The notes under the pieces were generated by a model. The model saw nothing but the letters and a program-made list of their open reading frames with translations. It made no database searches and had not been told where the DNA came from. From contig NC_086352.1 of the NCBI RefSeq assembly GCF_036324505.1, positions 23,986,637 through 24,050,636 of the forward strand: a stretch of DNA of 64,000 bases, given 5' to 3'. Source of the stretch: Eleginops maclovinus (taxonomy: Eukaryota > Chordata > Actinopteri > Perciformes > Eleginopidae). Every line of letters begins with the position of its first letter. Positions within the stretch are counted from its first letter, which is position 1. Position numbers and translations under genes: made by a program. Below, one piece after another: positions 26,301-40,050 of the stretch.

Positions 26301-27999
26301 ATTTTTGGCCATTGGACAATGTTTTGTCTTTGGCCTATCATCAAGATGTTTATCCGTTTTGTCGCATTTAATATCCTTCAGCTTTTCATTCTGAGAAAGA
26401 CACTAACAGGACACGGCTGTCAAATGATACTGTATCAGAGTGCAGCGGGTGCACACCAGTTTGTTTAGAAATTATAATTTTTAAAAAAGACAATGTCGAA
26501 CATGTGGGAATATTCTCGGGAAAGATCAGCCACATAAAGTTTGTTAGAAATGTTTCTTTCTCTTAATGTGACCTCACTCTTATATTGGAAAGATGATTGC
26601 ATCAGTTTTTCAGCTCAAAATGTCATAATCAGTGCCGCTAGAGACTGCATTTTTAACCAATTCCTAATTTTAGCCAGATAGAAATGAGAAGTCTGCTTTT
26701 GTCTTCCTCTGCCTGAACCGAATGACTATGTATATTTCAAATTGGTGAAAGAAAAATTAAATCATAACAACAGTCACCAAGGGAATGGACTTAGTGAATG
26801 GTCGATAAGATTGATTATGAGAAGAAATGTAAAAGAATAACCAAATGTTTGAAGTAACAACACCTTTAAATGACACAAGCCCCAACTCTCTTCAACGACC
26901 ACGCTCATCCTGTCCATCTCTTTCACCAACATCTTCTCTTACAGCCAGACAGTTTTCTGTCCATCTCTCTGACAGACTTTTTGACAGGAGTTTTATAACA
27001 CCCCTGGTATTGTGAAGCACTGCTGAAAAAGGCCACCGTGGTGCAGAGAACAAGTGATTATATTATGTTGCAGCTCATCAAACACTACATGGTAAAAAAG
27101 CAGAGCACTTGATATCTCAGACAAGTGAGTTTAATGGCTGCCAGTGCTTGACCTTCTCCACGGGGCCTCCATGTTAGTTACTCTCCAGCAATTCCAAATT
27201 GAAACAGAGCCATAGAAATGACCAAATATGTGTAGAGAGAAGAGAAAAGCACGTATAAGAGAGAGGCAACATGAGAGACCCATCTTCTCTCATCTGTCTC
27301 TTCATAGTATAGCTGACAGACTTGGGTATGGGTTTCCCAAAGGGGTGGGAGTGTGACAGTGTTCTCTGAGTATTTCAAAGTTCGGAGTTGGTGAGTACAA
27401 GGAGGGACTGCAGACCTCCCCACTCTGTGGGGTTTGTCTGAAGGCTCCATCAACCGTAGCGAGCCCCTGCACTAAGGCTTTTTCCTATCAGGGGCATGGG
27501 AGTTGCTGGAGATTGGTCTGTGATGTTCACAATGACAGCGCATCAGAGCAGAGCAGCAGGTGAAAATAATCTATCTTCCACTCTGTGATTTATGGATGTA
27601 ATTCCTCTGGTTCGACACCAGTTGCAGGAGCATCCTTGGAGCAATCTGTGAGGGGTAATAGACTTTGCAGGAGGACCAGATGGATGAAAATGTTACAGCG
27701 TATAGCTTTACAGTTTCTTTTTTAGCATGACACTTTAGCAAAGCAATTCAAAGAAAAAAAAACATAGAGTTGAGGCTTATTGAAGGTGGTCGAGACTGAA
27801 CTAAATGCTGTTTAGCCTGACTAAATAACAAAAATGTCATCATCTGTTGAGAAGAATTAAAATTGAACCTCCATCTTCTTCTCATCGTCACAGTAACCGC
27901 CCCTGAACAACCTGCCATCACCCTCACCCTCCTTATGGCTACCCTGATGTTCATAAGTGAATCAATCGACAATTACAATTATGGAGAGTGACTGCGCTC

Positions 28000-28150
28000 A
28001 TCCCTCAGGTTCCAGCGGCCGCTCGTGAACATGCGGCAGGTTCTGTAAATGGAACAATTAAGATAATTGACTGTACAGGCCCCATTAACAAAGCCTGCTT
28101 TCAGCTCCGAGCTGCGATTAGATTAATTCTCATAATGGGGAAGCCCTTGT
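28000..28150. promoter_or_regulatory. Candidate conserved non-coding element with homeodomain-type sites
   Basis: A complex block holds AACAATTAAGATAATTGAC, then CCCCATTA (28080-28087) and its exact inverse TAATGGGG (28133-28140), with GATTAGATTAATT between. Clustered TAAT cores and symmetry are typical of developmental enhancers. Conservation cannot be tested here. Confidence 0.3.
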
Positions 28151-28394
28151 TCCTCCATTGTTCTCCATTTGCCCTCTTCAGTCCAGGCCTCAGTCATATC
28201 CTGTGAGCAAGGTTTCATATTGGACTAAGGTTACGATGATTTATTGAACTCCATGAGTGAAAGACAGCAGATCAGTGTAAAAGTGACAGGAAGAGGTGCC
28301 TTTCTCTGAGACAAATCCGACATGTGCCTAGACTAGACTAATATTTATGTTTCAATAACTGTGTGAATCTTAGTAGAATACCACCATCCTAATA

Positions 28395-28645
28395 GTATGA
28401 ATATTATAGAAGAAGAACCTTTATTAATCCCCTGAAGGGGAAATTCAGTTTTCCACTCCACATGTGCACACAGTTGTATATTCACCTACAATTCACACAC
28501 ATGGACACATGCACATGCAGGTTTGGTGACTTGCTTAAGGGCACCTCGGATCTGGCTCCTCTTCCTTGTTCCGATCGGGATGTAAACCGACGAGCCTTCA
28601 GTCCAAAGTCCAAGTCCCTACAGACTGGACCACCAAGTAGTCAGC
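28395..28645 (-). mobile_element. tRNA-derived SINE
   Basis: On the minus strand a tRNA-like head (TGGTCCAGTCTGTAGGG, B box GGTTTACATCC at 28588-28578) is followed by GAGGTGCCCTTAAGCAAGTC and a tail CCCCTTCAGGGGATTAATAA with TTCTTCTTCT. The architecture matches the SINE in the last kif23 intron but the bodies differ, so it is a separate subfamily. Confidence 0.7.
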
Positions 28646-31600
28646 CAACATACTAGAAAGATAAGTAAATAGACAATCTTATTTCAATAATCAATTAATT
28701 GTTGCAAAAATGGCCAAGAATTTAGTTTTCAGTTAGTTTTCATTTTAACCTATGTATGCACTTATACATATGATAGGACTCTCAACACCTTTCTCCCTTC
28801 TCAGAGGGAAAACAAACACTAGAAATGGCAGTAAGGAGATCTTTTCTGACCTTTTAAGAAAGGGTTCTTAAAGCTGTTCTGTTACATGAGACCCATTTAA
28901 CTTAAGGTACACAAAAAAGTATAAACACTGCTGACTTAATGCTGCTCGGCTCAATTTCTTAATGAAATGTTTCTTGTGAAATAATGATAAAACTGAAGAC
29001 AAATTGTGCAATGTTAATTAACTACCAATGTGGTTCCTTCACCAATTCAAAACTATTTCAGGTCAAAAAAAATCCCCTGTGCATCATATAACTCAGCATA
29101 AAGCTGCATTTCAATTCACTTTAAATATTTGAATACACATAGGATAATTCACATGCAGTGCACCTGTATGAACTTAAAAAAATTGTTGCAACTTTAAATT
29201 AAACAGAAATCTCATAAAAAGGGGTTTATAAAAATGTTTACGACGGTGAGGAATGCTTTTTAGCCGACCTTACAATTAATAATTCATATAATTCAGTACG
29301 AGTTAAAATAAGGATTGAAAAAGTAATGTTACTGAATTAACCCAAGTCACCTTTAAGCAGAACGGCTATAATGTAATAACAGGGTGCAACACATTAACAG
29401 CACCGCTCAACAAGCATTAAGTTAATAATGCAAGGATGTATCTATGTGGTGAGCCTGACTCACATGGTGCGTTTCAGTGCTCATGTTACAGAGAGTCAAT
29501 CATGGCCTGTGTGTGAAAGAGAGGTCATTATCTTAGTAATATGAACTGTGTGCGTATTTGTGTGTATTCTGCTGGGAGAGGAACTAATTTTGTCATGCTG
29601 GTTCCTATACCTTTCTTTTTGTTCGGTGTGAGGCTGAGGAAAAGTGTTACGTTACAAACACTACACAATCTCAGACTGTATGGGTTTCTGTGTAAGGCCA
29701 CCCACCATATCTGCGTGGTAGTCCTCCACCTTCCAATACCACTGCCTCTCAAGGCCTGTCACACATCCCTCTTATGTGGATGGAGCGTGGAGGTTATGAC
29801 TGAAGCCTCTGCTATTAAATTTTCCTTTTCTTCAGATGTTATTGTACAGAACACCAGGCTCTCTTTTCTGCGGTTAGTGCCTGTCCAATTCATTCAAAGA
29901 TGATATGCATTCCTCAGCCGCACTGCAGGGCCAACAGGACAGGTTGCACTGCCAAAGGCAAGGCTGCCCGTAAAGTGGTTGCACTTATTGGATACTGGTT
30001 TAGTGAAAATAATGATGAAAAAAGACATATAAAGACCAATACCACAGTAGCAAATTGTGAAACATATTACTTGGCTGAAGGACAAGTATCATTTTTTTCC
30101 TTCTGAGGAAAGAAGAGTACACAGCTGCTTAAGGTTTGTCCTATTTCTGACCATCTGCAGTAAGAGCCCCTTCATGATGTCTGTAACAGAAGACAAACCA
30201 AATACCTTCTGAGTCAACACAACCCTGATCCCTCCTGCAGTTGGAAAACAAATAAACACGGGCTCACGCAAGGCAGTCCTGGCAAATCCACCCAGGAATT
30301 TCAAATACTCCTGAATTTATTTTCCATGAGGTCTTTGGAGCAATCTTTTCTATCAAAGAGGTCAATTTTGCTTGGAAAGAGAAAAATATTAGGTAAATAT
30401 TTTCAGGGAAACTGGTCATATTTGAAATGGAATTGCTTCCCTCACCCCCAGCCCCCCGTTTTCCAAACACGAGTGTACAAACGCAAACACACATCTTAGT
30501 GCTGAACACACACACAAAGTAGTGCTTGAGAAACAGATGCATAAACAAATTGGCTGATCAGTTCTAGTCCCCCCTCGTCAGACGGACTGACACACTTGTT
30601 TATTTTTCCCATGCCCACTTTAAAATTCCAACAGCCCTCCCAACTGAGACGGCCTGTGTGTGCCTGGCCAGGAGGACAACAAAGGTAGGAAAATATCAAC
30701 AAATCGTCATTAACATCAGAACAAAACCAGGAGAAAAGGAGCTGCTAAGCAGGTCCAAGGCTTTCTTGCAGCAGAAATCCTTCTCATGTGGCTTTAGGCA
30801 GCCTGCCAGCCAAATCTAATATGGATTTATATACAAAGAAAGTGCTTAGTTTAACATAATGAATATTTAATCATGCATGGACCCTGTAAAGCAATTTTGC
30901 AGAAATAATTGAAAGCAGACTTTGTCTTGAGGCTTGGAAAAAAAAAAGCAACAGCTAAACTGTTGACCCAAAGGAGCCCAAAAATCTCATGCTGGATTAA
31001 ATGTTTACACTGCTGGCATACACTCTGATAAATGAGGTTAGGAATCTGGGGTGGAATCAACGAGTGTTAAATCTGCTGATTCTGTCGGGGCGAGAGAACA
31101 CACAGAGAGCTGGCTGTGCACAAAACACAAGCACTTGTTTGGCCGCACTATCCCTCACCCCCAGCTGTCTTTCGCTGTCCTACACATTAGGTGTTTCTAT
31201 ACTCCTTCATTCAGTAAGCGGCAGGTGAGAAAACAGAAAGAAAATTGGTATTGCAAAACCGCCTGCGTGAATTTCAAATGAACCGTTCTTGTAAGGTTCA
31301 TTAAAGATGACTTGACAGCATTCTGTCTTTTGTTCTGTTTTTATATACTTTTTTTTATAGCTAGTACAAACTTCCTATCAGCTACCGTACAGTGAGACTT
31401 CGATGCAAGGAGTACGGTGACGGACAGAAATAGATTCAAATACCGCTTTAAATAATTTATAAACCAATCACTCAGCCACAGGTCCACCAGACAAGACAGA
31501 TTAAACAATTGGAGCGCAAAGTAAAGACGAGACGAAATACAACTCCATCATGTGAGCAGTAGCCTATTACATCTTGAAATACTCTTCACTTGTGCCATTC

Positions 31601-31721
31601 AATCCTTTTTTAAATATTAGCTCTCATAATAGTATTAACGAAGCGACGGTGGCGATAACGCTGCACGGCTACAGGTCACAGAAAAATACAAGAAATAGCT
31701 TAACTCAGATTTAATAAAAAT

Positions 31722-31740
31722 GGGGGGGGGGGGGGGGGGG
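31722..31740. repeat. Poly(G) run of 19
   Basis: Nineteen consecutive G after TTAATAAAAAT. Such a run is rare, prone to length error in sequencing, and able to form a G-quadruplex. Confidence 0.9.
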
Positions 31741-31799
31741 CATAAGCGGATTTGAGGGAAAGTGTTCACTTATGCAAAATAAAACAGGTTATCAGGTCT

Positions 31800-32110
31800 A
31801 TTTGGTGATTCCCTGGCACCTCTTAATAAATCAGCTTAAGGTGCGGTCTGATGGCTTCATGCGCTCCCACAAATCTCTGCACTGCAATAACATGCGCCAG
31901 CGAGCACCGATTAATTTAATAACTCTTTAATATTCTCCATGAAAAAAAGAACAGGAGACCAGCGCGGCCGGAGCATATGGGGTGGGTGGTGACGGGCTAT
32001 CTGTGGAATAGGATATTGCAGCAGCAGCAACAGATTGAATATTACATAATGATGTCATTTATATTCCATTCCAAGTGCTAGCCTCCAGACTGGGGACTCG
32101 AACAGAGCAG
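31800..32110. promoter_or_regulatory. Candidate conserved non-coding element
   Basis: The block is of high complexity, with CACCGATTAATTTAATAAC, TATTCTCCATG, CGCGGCCGG, and TGATGTCA (CRE-like) beside TTATATTCCATTCC. It stands out from the AT-rich flanks. The enhancer role is an inference from composition and site clustering only. Confidence 0.25.
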
Positions 32111-34105
32111 GGGATTTGTGTGTGATAGAGACGAATATGAAGGGAAGCAGAAGTTTGTGGGGAGAGTCGGTGCGAATAAGGACGAAGGTGAACGTGTTAC
32201 TACGATATGTTACAGTGAAAAGACGGTGTGTCTGGTTGTCTCTGAATGTGCCTGACGTGAATTGTTAAATCCGGAATAAAAATGTCTGGAGTATACATAT
32301 TGTATGACCGGCAATCTACAATTACACGATTATACCTCAATACAGGCGGCAATATACAACATTCCCCAAGATAAAAAAATGTATTGATTTATTTTTCTGT
32401 CAGTCCCACTCTATGGCTCACATGTAGTTTTGATATCTAGTGAAGATGTGCACCATGTTCTTATTTAATTGTTCTCCTATTAACTCACTAACGTTGTACT
32501 AGTTGCCTTAATCATCTTATTGTATGTTTATGCGTCTTTTCTCAGATTTACTTATTTCAGTGTTCATTACCTGAAAAGGTCAAACAACAGTATTTCACAA
32601 AAGGTTTGAACATCAAAAACATATTTTGTGTAGCAGAATTGAGTCTTCTCTTCTTCTTTCCTGGGCAATCATCTTGCAAACCACTACAATCTTTTTTGCT
32701 CCTAGTGTTCTAGACAAACAACAACGAATGAGTTAACTACCCAATGGCTCATTTGTGAACTGGATTGTGACAACACTGAAAATAGGGTTGTTTTCTTGAC
32801 TCATTAAGATCTGTCGTTTTGGAGATATATGGTTTTCACAGGACACCAACAATATAGTGAGCATGTCATAACAAATCCCTGTAAGCATCCCTACAGGAAA
32901 ATAATGTCTGATGTCTGCTTCGCATTTTGTGCTAAAGATGATGAATATCTTCTAATCAGCAAAAGAAGGCAAATCAAAATGACACGTCTGGATCGGAAAC
33001 AAGGGGTGAACACATCAGATGGCAAATTGGTGCTAGGGGTGGAGGTGAAGCTTGGAGAGAATAAACAGAGCTTGCAGACGTTGTAATGACAATTTGCTCC
33101 ATTTGGCAGTAGCCCGCAGCAAAGGTCTCCCATCTGTTTCTCATTGGAAAGGGAGTCAACGGTTTGGAGGGGGGGTGAAAAGGGAAACTCAAGAATAAGC
33201 GGGCCACAGCGACATCTTACGGCAGCAGCTGATAACACAGGGGACGGTGTCTGGATGGATGCATGTACAGAGTACAGTTCAAGTTAAAAATAGTCTGATA
33301 AACCAATTAAGTTGTGGTAGGTGAAAGCATTATACATTACGTTGCATTATGTTTCATCTTTGTGTGTTTTACTGTAAAAAATGCACTTAAGTGGACGTTA
33401 ATTCAAGAGATTTTGATCTGCAGGTATTTAAAGAGGAAGTGGAAGTCAAACGTATCTTTGTGAGAAAGAGAGGCGTCAGATCTCCTAGCTTTTCTGAAAA
33501 ACACACCGCAAAGAGATTAGAAATGCTGACAACATATTCCAGCAAACAGAGATGTTTGTCTTTGCCTCACAGCCTCTCCTTTGCTCATAACTCTCATGTT
33601 CACGGTCAATCCTTTTCTCCAGACAGAAAGCAGGAAACATCGTTCAACTTCACCTTCAGGCCGACATTAACCTCACAACTCATTCAAAAAGACAAATAAT
33701 AACACAAATCTCAATGACAGAGATAGATTGTGTTTAAATGTGTAGACATGTTGATGAACAATATGTAGAGGATTTTGAATTTCATAAAGATTCAGACATG
33801 TGTTGTTTTCAGATGACATATCACAATGCCATAGATCACTGACAATATGTAATAATAGCTTAAGAGTTTAATATTTTAATTATCTCAGGACACAGGATAC
33901 TCTGAACTGTGTCCTTGTTTTCACCTTTGAAAGAACATAGGAGTTGGCGGACAGTGACAAAAGATTTGTTTGCATATCAAGTGACGGTCGTTTGTGCTGG
34001 AAGATTAAACACTAAGGTCAATGTTGAACCTGTTAAAGCACTCGACAGAGAATGGCATTACAGTTGTTATTAATGTGTGTGTTTAAACTGGGTACACACT
34101 CTCAT

Positions 34106-34240
<135 letters not shown>

Positions 34241-37200
34241 GTGCATTGAGGGGGTGTGTGAGGCTTTTAGCAAGATCAACAGGTAAACAGGCTCAACAGT
34301 GTTTGGAGGATGTTATAGCTTTGCCTCACACACAGGCCCTGCATTTATCTTTCAAACTGTGAAATCAAGATATTAGGGGGAGTTTCCCAGGGAACATCCA
34401 AACATATCCCAGCTACTGTCACACAGGCTAAATATTAATGCGTCTGACATTAACTGCCTGCTGTCGCTCTATGTATATCTAGAGTTTTATTGGGATAAAC
34501 AAGACATCTCTCTGCTGCATCAGATTTTTTAAACATTGCCAGTTTGACAATGTTTTAGAAGCTAGAAATAATGTACAACTATTAGACAGTAAACTTGATG
34601 TAATGCTGCCTTACTTACATCAGTAAATGCTCAGCTTTTTAAAATAATAATCCTGAAACAGGGTTTGATAACGATGTTTGAATCATTAGCAACAGAATAA
34701 AATGCTCATATTCTCTACAGTTTATGCTGATAACGCCTTAAGCATGATGTTAAGGGTTATAAAGGCAACTCAAAGTGCTCGATTAAACTTGGGGAACAAC
34801 AAGAGGTTGCATTTCCTGTCGTTCTCACCTTTCTTTAAAAATAGTCCCTTTGGTTAAATCCCATCTCTGCTCAGTGCAACATTATTTACAATTGCTACAC
34901 ATTTGTTTTACTATCACAGTGCTAAAAACTGTGTTGATTTTCACTCAACGAGGTAAGGTAAGGCAATATATGGACAACTGAGGTGAGACCTGAAAATTAA
35001 ATGGGAAACAAGGGAACCCAGTACAGCTTCTAACCACCATTGTTTACTCTGCACGCTCATGTTCACACATGTACACACACACAAATGGTTGCACAAACAC
35101 TGTTTGTTGACTCGGGAGGAGACACAGGAGGTAGATGGAAAAAAGGGGGGTGGATTTGGAAAGGGCCTGACATATATTTTCTAAGACAATGGTGGCACAG
35201 AGTGTAATCTAGAACAACTAGAGTGTTAAATCAAAACACTGGCAATAACTATGGTTGGTCATATATACATATAAAAAGCCAAAGATGAAAGAAAAGCACC
35301 CTGGTCTAAATAACCCTTATCAGTACAAAAGACATAATAGAGCAGCAATCAGCCACAGCTACCTTATTCAACCTCATGTGAGACAAAGCTAAAACACAAT
35401 ACAGAATGATTAAGACGACAGGAAATGTTCAGGTCATAACTAGCCTTGCATCAAGGGGTGAATTGGTATGGGCATAATGCTACAGGTACCAGTGGGAAGA
35501 ATAACACAATCTAGAAATGTTTTGCTTGGTTGCAAAGTAAACAGCAAATCAGGACCTCAAAGAGTACCAGACTGATGCATTTACTTAGAAGATATAGATG
35601 TTATATTGCAAATGCATAATGTAATTCAGTCAGTGAGTCAGTGGGTAAAATAGTCGTGATCTCAATATTGACCAAAATAATCATTATTATGATTGTTGCC
35701 ATACATTAGTAGCCCTAACAGCCCATGGACAATGGTATGTCCCTAAAAAGTCATAACGTTTTCCCTTCTTCTTATATCACCGTTGTAGTTCAGTGCATTT
35801 AAAAGAGCATCACATAGGAACCTGGTAAATCTTCCTACCTTTTCTGCTGTCTTCAGTAGCATCCTCAGACGGTGGAGGAACAGGTGCCTCGGCCTCGAGA
35901 AAGCTTTTTCCAAACATTGCTCACTTTGCCTATAAGTAACAGACAACAATGGCATTTAAATATATAAAATGTTACTCTGGCCTCGGCACTGCACGTCACA
36001 AAGTTTACCACCATTACTGTCTTAAAGGCTAGTTAAGAATGTTACTTTGCTACATGTCATTAATATCTGTCAACATGTCCTTTACTCGCACTGCAAAACA
36101 TTAAGCTAATTAGCCGTCACAGACCAACACAAATCAGCAAGCCTATTGACATTCAATTATTTGACATTACCTATTCCTAAAAGGATTAATTTCACATTAA
36201 CAAGCTCACCTTTTTTCTGAAAGTAATGTGTCATTTGAATGCCTCTCTGTACTTATTCAATTCCATCCTAACGTAACATTTTTTAAATATCTAACTAGAC
36301 TTCAAATAAAAATGCCATGATCTTAATCAAACGTCAAACTACAGCCGGTGCAGACGAAACCATTTGCCCGTGAGGAGGGGGGTTCATATGGATCGGGAAC
36401 CACCACATTTAGAGGCCCCAGTGTCGCAAACCTTCTCTTGCTAAACAAACAAACAAATTATGTTTGACTGTCGGGCTCACAAGTAAATGACTGGATCTTG
36501 AGTGTGCACCAAATTGAAAAAATAATACAAAGCAACATGGCAAGCAAAACCAACCCTGTCAAAATATCATCTTAATACTGTTATTTTCAAGAGAACCGCA
36601 TGAAAAAAAAAATATGACCTTTAACGCAAAGCAGGAGAAAATATTTTGGTGCACAAGGCACAAAGATCTGTGTCCTTATAAATAGTTAGCTAGATGTTGT
36701 TATTCTAGCTTGTGTGACGTCAAGTCTGCATGTCCCAAAAATGTAATACAAACCCAGTTTGATCTTGTTCCTCATTACACAGAACATACTTAACCTTTCA
36801 CACCACATCCTTAACCAAACAGCATGCTTGTTTTTCCACTTTTTACTTCAACACGTCTTTGTATGTGTGCACAACCCTACAAAACACACCATACACTGTG
36901 TATACACATCACACTTGTGTCACATCGTAAAAGCCTCAAACATCAAATACAGTGTTTTGTAATCTCTCACTTTCACATTCAGCAGTACACAAAAAGGTGA
37001 CCAGTCTAATACAATGTACCAAAGCAAACACACAGCCTTGGATAAGGAGGCCTGTTTAAGCAGCCATTAGCGAGTGTTTGAGTTAAAGAAGCCATTTAGT
37101 AAAGCAGTGCTGTCATGTGGTATTTGCTCCTACACTGCTTAAAGGCTGGCTACTTAAACAGAGGGGGAAGGAAGGGTCAATATTTTCACAGGCAAGCCTA

Positions 37201-38540
37201 GAGACACAAGGATTGATGAGATTGGCTGATAGCTGTTTCCCACATTTTTACCACTTCCAACTGGTGCTCACATTGATATGGCCACGAGACAGGAGGGACA
37301 TCATGTGGTCAGCAAATATCAACACAGAATGAAATAACAAGTAATATTTGGCAATTTAAGGTGACAGCTAAAGCATTAGCCTTTAGGAGTTTTAACACTG
37401 TTATTTTAAAAGCTCTGTAAGCATACTGGGAAACAAGTGTCAATAGGTCTATTTATTAAATACTTTTCTATAGCTTTATAATGTGTAAAACTACATAGCT
37501 GTCATCAGGAGATGTAAGATAAAGGAATGAATTACTTTATAACATGTCAGGAAAAAATGCCGTTGCAAACAACATGGCACTATTGGTATACTTGTTTACG
37601 AATTACAGACACAGTTAGGAAATGTATACAGACATTGTACACTGTCGTCATTACACATTTAATAAATATGTATTCTTACCAATTAATGTAAAACATACTT
37701 GGCCAGGAGAGTGCATTCTTATTTTTAACACGTTCAATTACTTTACATAAAATATACAGCATCCTCACCAATGTGTAACCAAATATAAAATCTCAGTATT
37801 GCTGTAAAACCTTGTATAATCTCCCATATAGAAAAGCCCTTTAATACCTGAATAAGACCCTAGTATTGCAAGATGTTCATGTTTGAAAAAATATAACCAA
37901 ACATTTCAAACAAGAACACATGAGGTTATTATTCAAAATCTGAGGTGAGCAAACAATCTCCATGCTCAGTAGGCTCCAAATGGAAAAAGATAATTATGCT
38001 CACATTTGATCAACCTGTTGCAGTAACCCAATTGACTTCCATAGTCAATTTGCACATTGCCCATTAGCATGCACACTTTTCAACTTCATTTGTTGTGAAG
38101 CGGAAATTTCAGAAAATTCAATCTTTGGGAAACATTAATGACAGCCGATCATCCAGGCAGAAGAGCAGTTCAGTGACCCGTCATCCTGGCTGTCCACGCA
38201 TTCACTGTGAAATGATACCAATGAGGCAGCAGGGCATTCTGGGTAGCACCAAGCGGTCTACCTCTTATAATACATCCATGGTTTACAGTCAGTGGCAGCC
38301 AGTATGCAGCATTACACCTCCACACCGTCAAACTCATTGCCTTAATGGGTCATTTCAGGTCTGGAAAGTAAATCATTTTAAATTAAATACATTTTTTAAA
38401 GGTCTTTCAACAATTATGTAAGTTCTACCTGAAGGTATTTAGTTCCACCTGCTGTTCACATTGTAAATTACACATTTTCTGTCCCCTCTACTGAAGAAAC
38501 ACAAGTGTGCTAAGATATACAACCCCTGAACAAATTAAGG

Positions 38541-38870
38541 TTTCAAGGTTTCAAGGTTTTATTTGTCATATGCACAGCAGATACAGCGTATATGTTGGCA
38601 ATGAAAATCTTATGTCCGATGCTCCTCCAACAACTCAACATACATGGTGCAAATAAGATAAATAAAAATGCAAAAAGAGAGAAGAATATTTACAATATTA
38701 ACAATAAAGATTTGAGGATGTGAAATATATACATATGTGGAATACATTGAAAGTATTTAAATACTTTACTCTGTGGAATGAGGAGGTATGGACAGATGCA
38801 TATATTATGTATAGCAGATGTATATGGCAGATATGTATGATATATAAATATGTGTAATTAAGAGACTAAT
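38541..38870 (-). mobile_element. Retroelement-like dispersed repeat with GGTTTCAA tail
   Basis: The left border carries tandem AAGGTTTC units, then TTTTATTTGTCATATGCACA and a body with AATGAAAATCTTATGTCCGA. These are hallmarks of a repeat common in spiny-rayed fish. In minus orientation it ends in ATAAAACCTTGAAACC, like the short tandem tails of LINE-derived elements. The inner boundary near 38870 is uncertain. Confidence 0.55.
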
Positions 38871-39115
38871 TCAGAATTATCCTTTTTTCTGGTTTATTTA
38901 AAAGGTATGTCTTTGAGTTAAAAGATGTTTTATTGTATTCTAAAAACTACTAAGCATGTTTCTCTGTGTTGGAATTCAACAGACACTGGAATTTACTATC
39001 TGTATATTTCTTATTTCAATTTTTTTGGTATGCTTCATATTGAATTGTATTTTGCTGCAGTAACAAAAAATAATCCCAATTGGGATAAATAAAGTATTTC
39101 TGATTGTGATTCTGA
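38870..39115 (+). mobile_element. Retroelement 3' end with GATAAATAAAGTATTTCTGATT tail
   Basis: The plus strand ends with CAATTGGGATAAATAAAGTA, TTTCTGATTGTGATTCTGA at 39076-39114. This is the well-known tail of fish non-LTR elements, where GATTCT units repeat at the 3' end. The upstream body is degenerate and the 5' limit is approximate. Confidence 0.55.
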
Positions 39116-39170
39116 ATAGCTGCTATACATGTAGAGATAAAGATTTAAGAAGAGAGTGGTTTCTTAATTG

Positions 39171-39204
39171 TTTCCGGAGCTGTAAAAAATTCCTGCTCCG
39201 GAAA
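39171..39204. repeat. Perfect 10-bp inverted repeat (hairpin)
   Basis: TTTCCGGAGC (39171-39180) and GCTCCGGAAA (39195-39204) are exact reverse complements with a 14-nt AT-rich loop. The stem is much more GC-rich than its surroundings. Confidence 0.85.
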
Positions 39205-40050
39205 AAAATACTTTTATTTCTAACAAATGTCAGACTGAAGTGTCCTCTTATGAATATAAATGAAGTGAAGCACACAGGCATAAATGAACCTTTGTGACAT
39301 TAAAACATAACCAAAGCAACCCAGAAAGGAGGATAAAATAATTGAGTCTGTTCTACAGTATAATGGTTTTTATTGTTCAGAATTAGCACACGTCAGACAG
39401 AATATGATAAACTGCTCCCAGAAGCAGATATCAATCTGTCTTTCATACCTTTCTACCCAACACTGACAGCCTCAAAGCATTAGAAACATCTTCGTGGAAT
39501 TTTACACAACCAGAGAGTTAAGGTTCACAGGATTTTAGCAGAGGTGAGAGAAAAAATAAACAGAGCTCCGGGTGTGTGTTTCTATCCGGTTGTGTAGTGA
39601 GTAGTAGACATTTCTCACACGTTGACGGGCCAAAAACTTTGCACAAACAGGAATAACATGTCAACCTGTCAGCAATGCAAACTGTGTGCTTAGCCCTAAA
39701 GTGAGCCTTTGACTTTAGGCTGAGTGGGTCACTGTGGCTTTCACCGAAAGTCAGAGGAAATGTGTTTGACCTCTAGCTTGTGGAGTTTACACTCTCTAAA
39801 CACAAGTTGTTGACAGTGACTCCCCTTGCCCTTAAGATGAAGAAAGTGGTATCATTTGAAGCACATCATGAAAATAATTAAATACTTTATGCTCTCAAAT
39901 ATCCTTAGAATTTGGATATGCAATTTCAATTTAGTCCCCGTCAAACAGACAATAACAACAAACAAAAACAAATAGCATTTATTTAGTTTGACTTTTTTTT
40001 CTTTCTAATGTTGTCGTTTTTGGATTAAAAAAAAAACTCACCCTGACGAC
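39205..40050. other. Intergenic, beyond the likely kif23 3' end
   Basis: I see nothing coding. Several minus-strand AATAAA hexamers occur, so the kif23 3' UTR could extend into this stretch. Confidence 0.5.

Larger units (their letters stand above)
11027..28394. other. Intergenic, no gene supported
   Basis: Seventeen kilobases of AT-rich sequence with small open frames only. More complex blocks lie at about 13260-13520, 13735-13870, 14410-15020, 19340-19580, 24900-25270 and 27480-27660. None shows coding features; any could be a conserved non-coding element. Confidence 0.6.

Noticed and set aside
29541..29903. 120-codon plus-strand open frame
   Set aside because: No recognisable motif, no upstream promoter or exon support.
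33391..33699. 102-codon plus-strand open frame
   Set aside because: Composition and lack of motifs suggest chance.
38095..38421. 108-codon plus-strand open frame
   Set aside because: No domain or splice support; flanked by repeats and AT-rich DNA.
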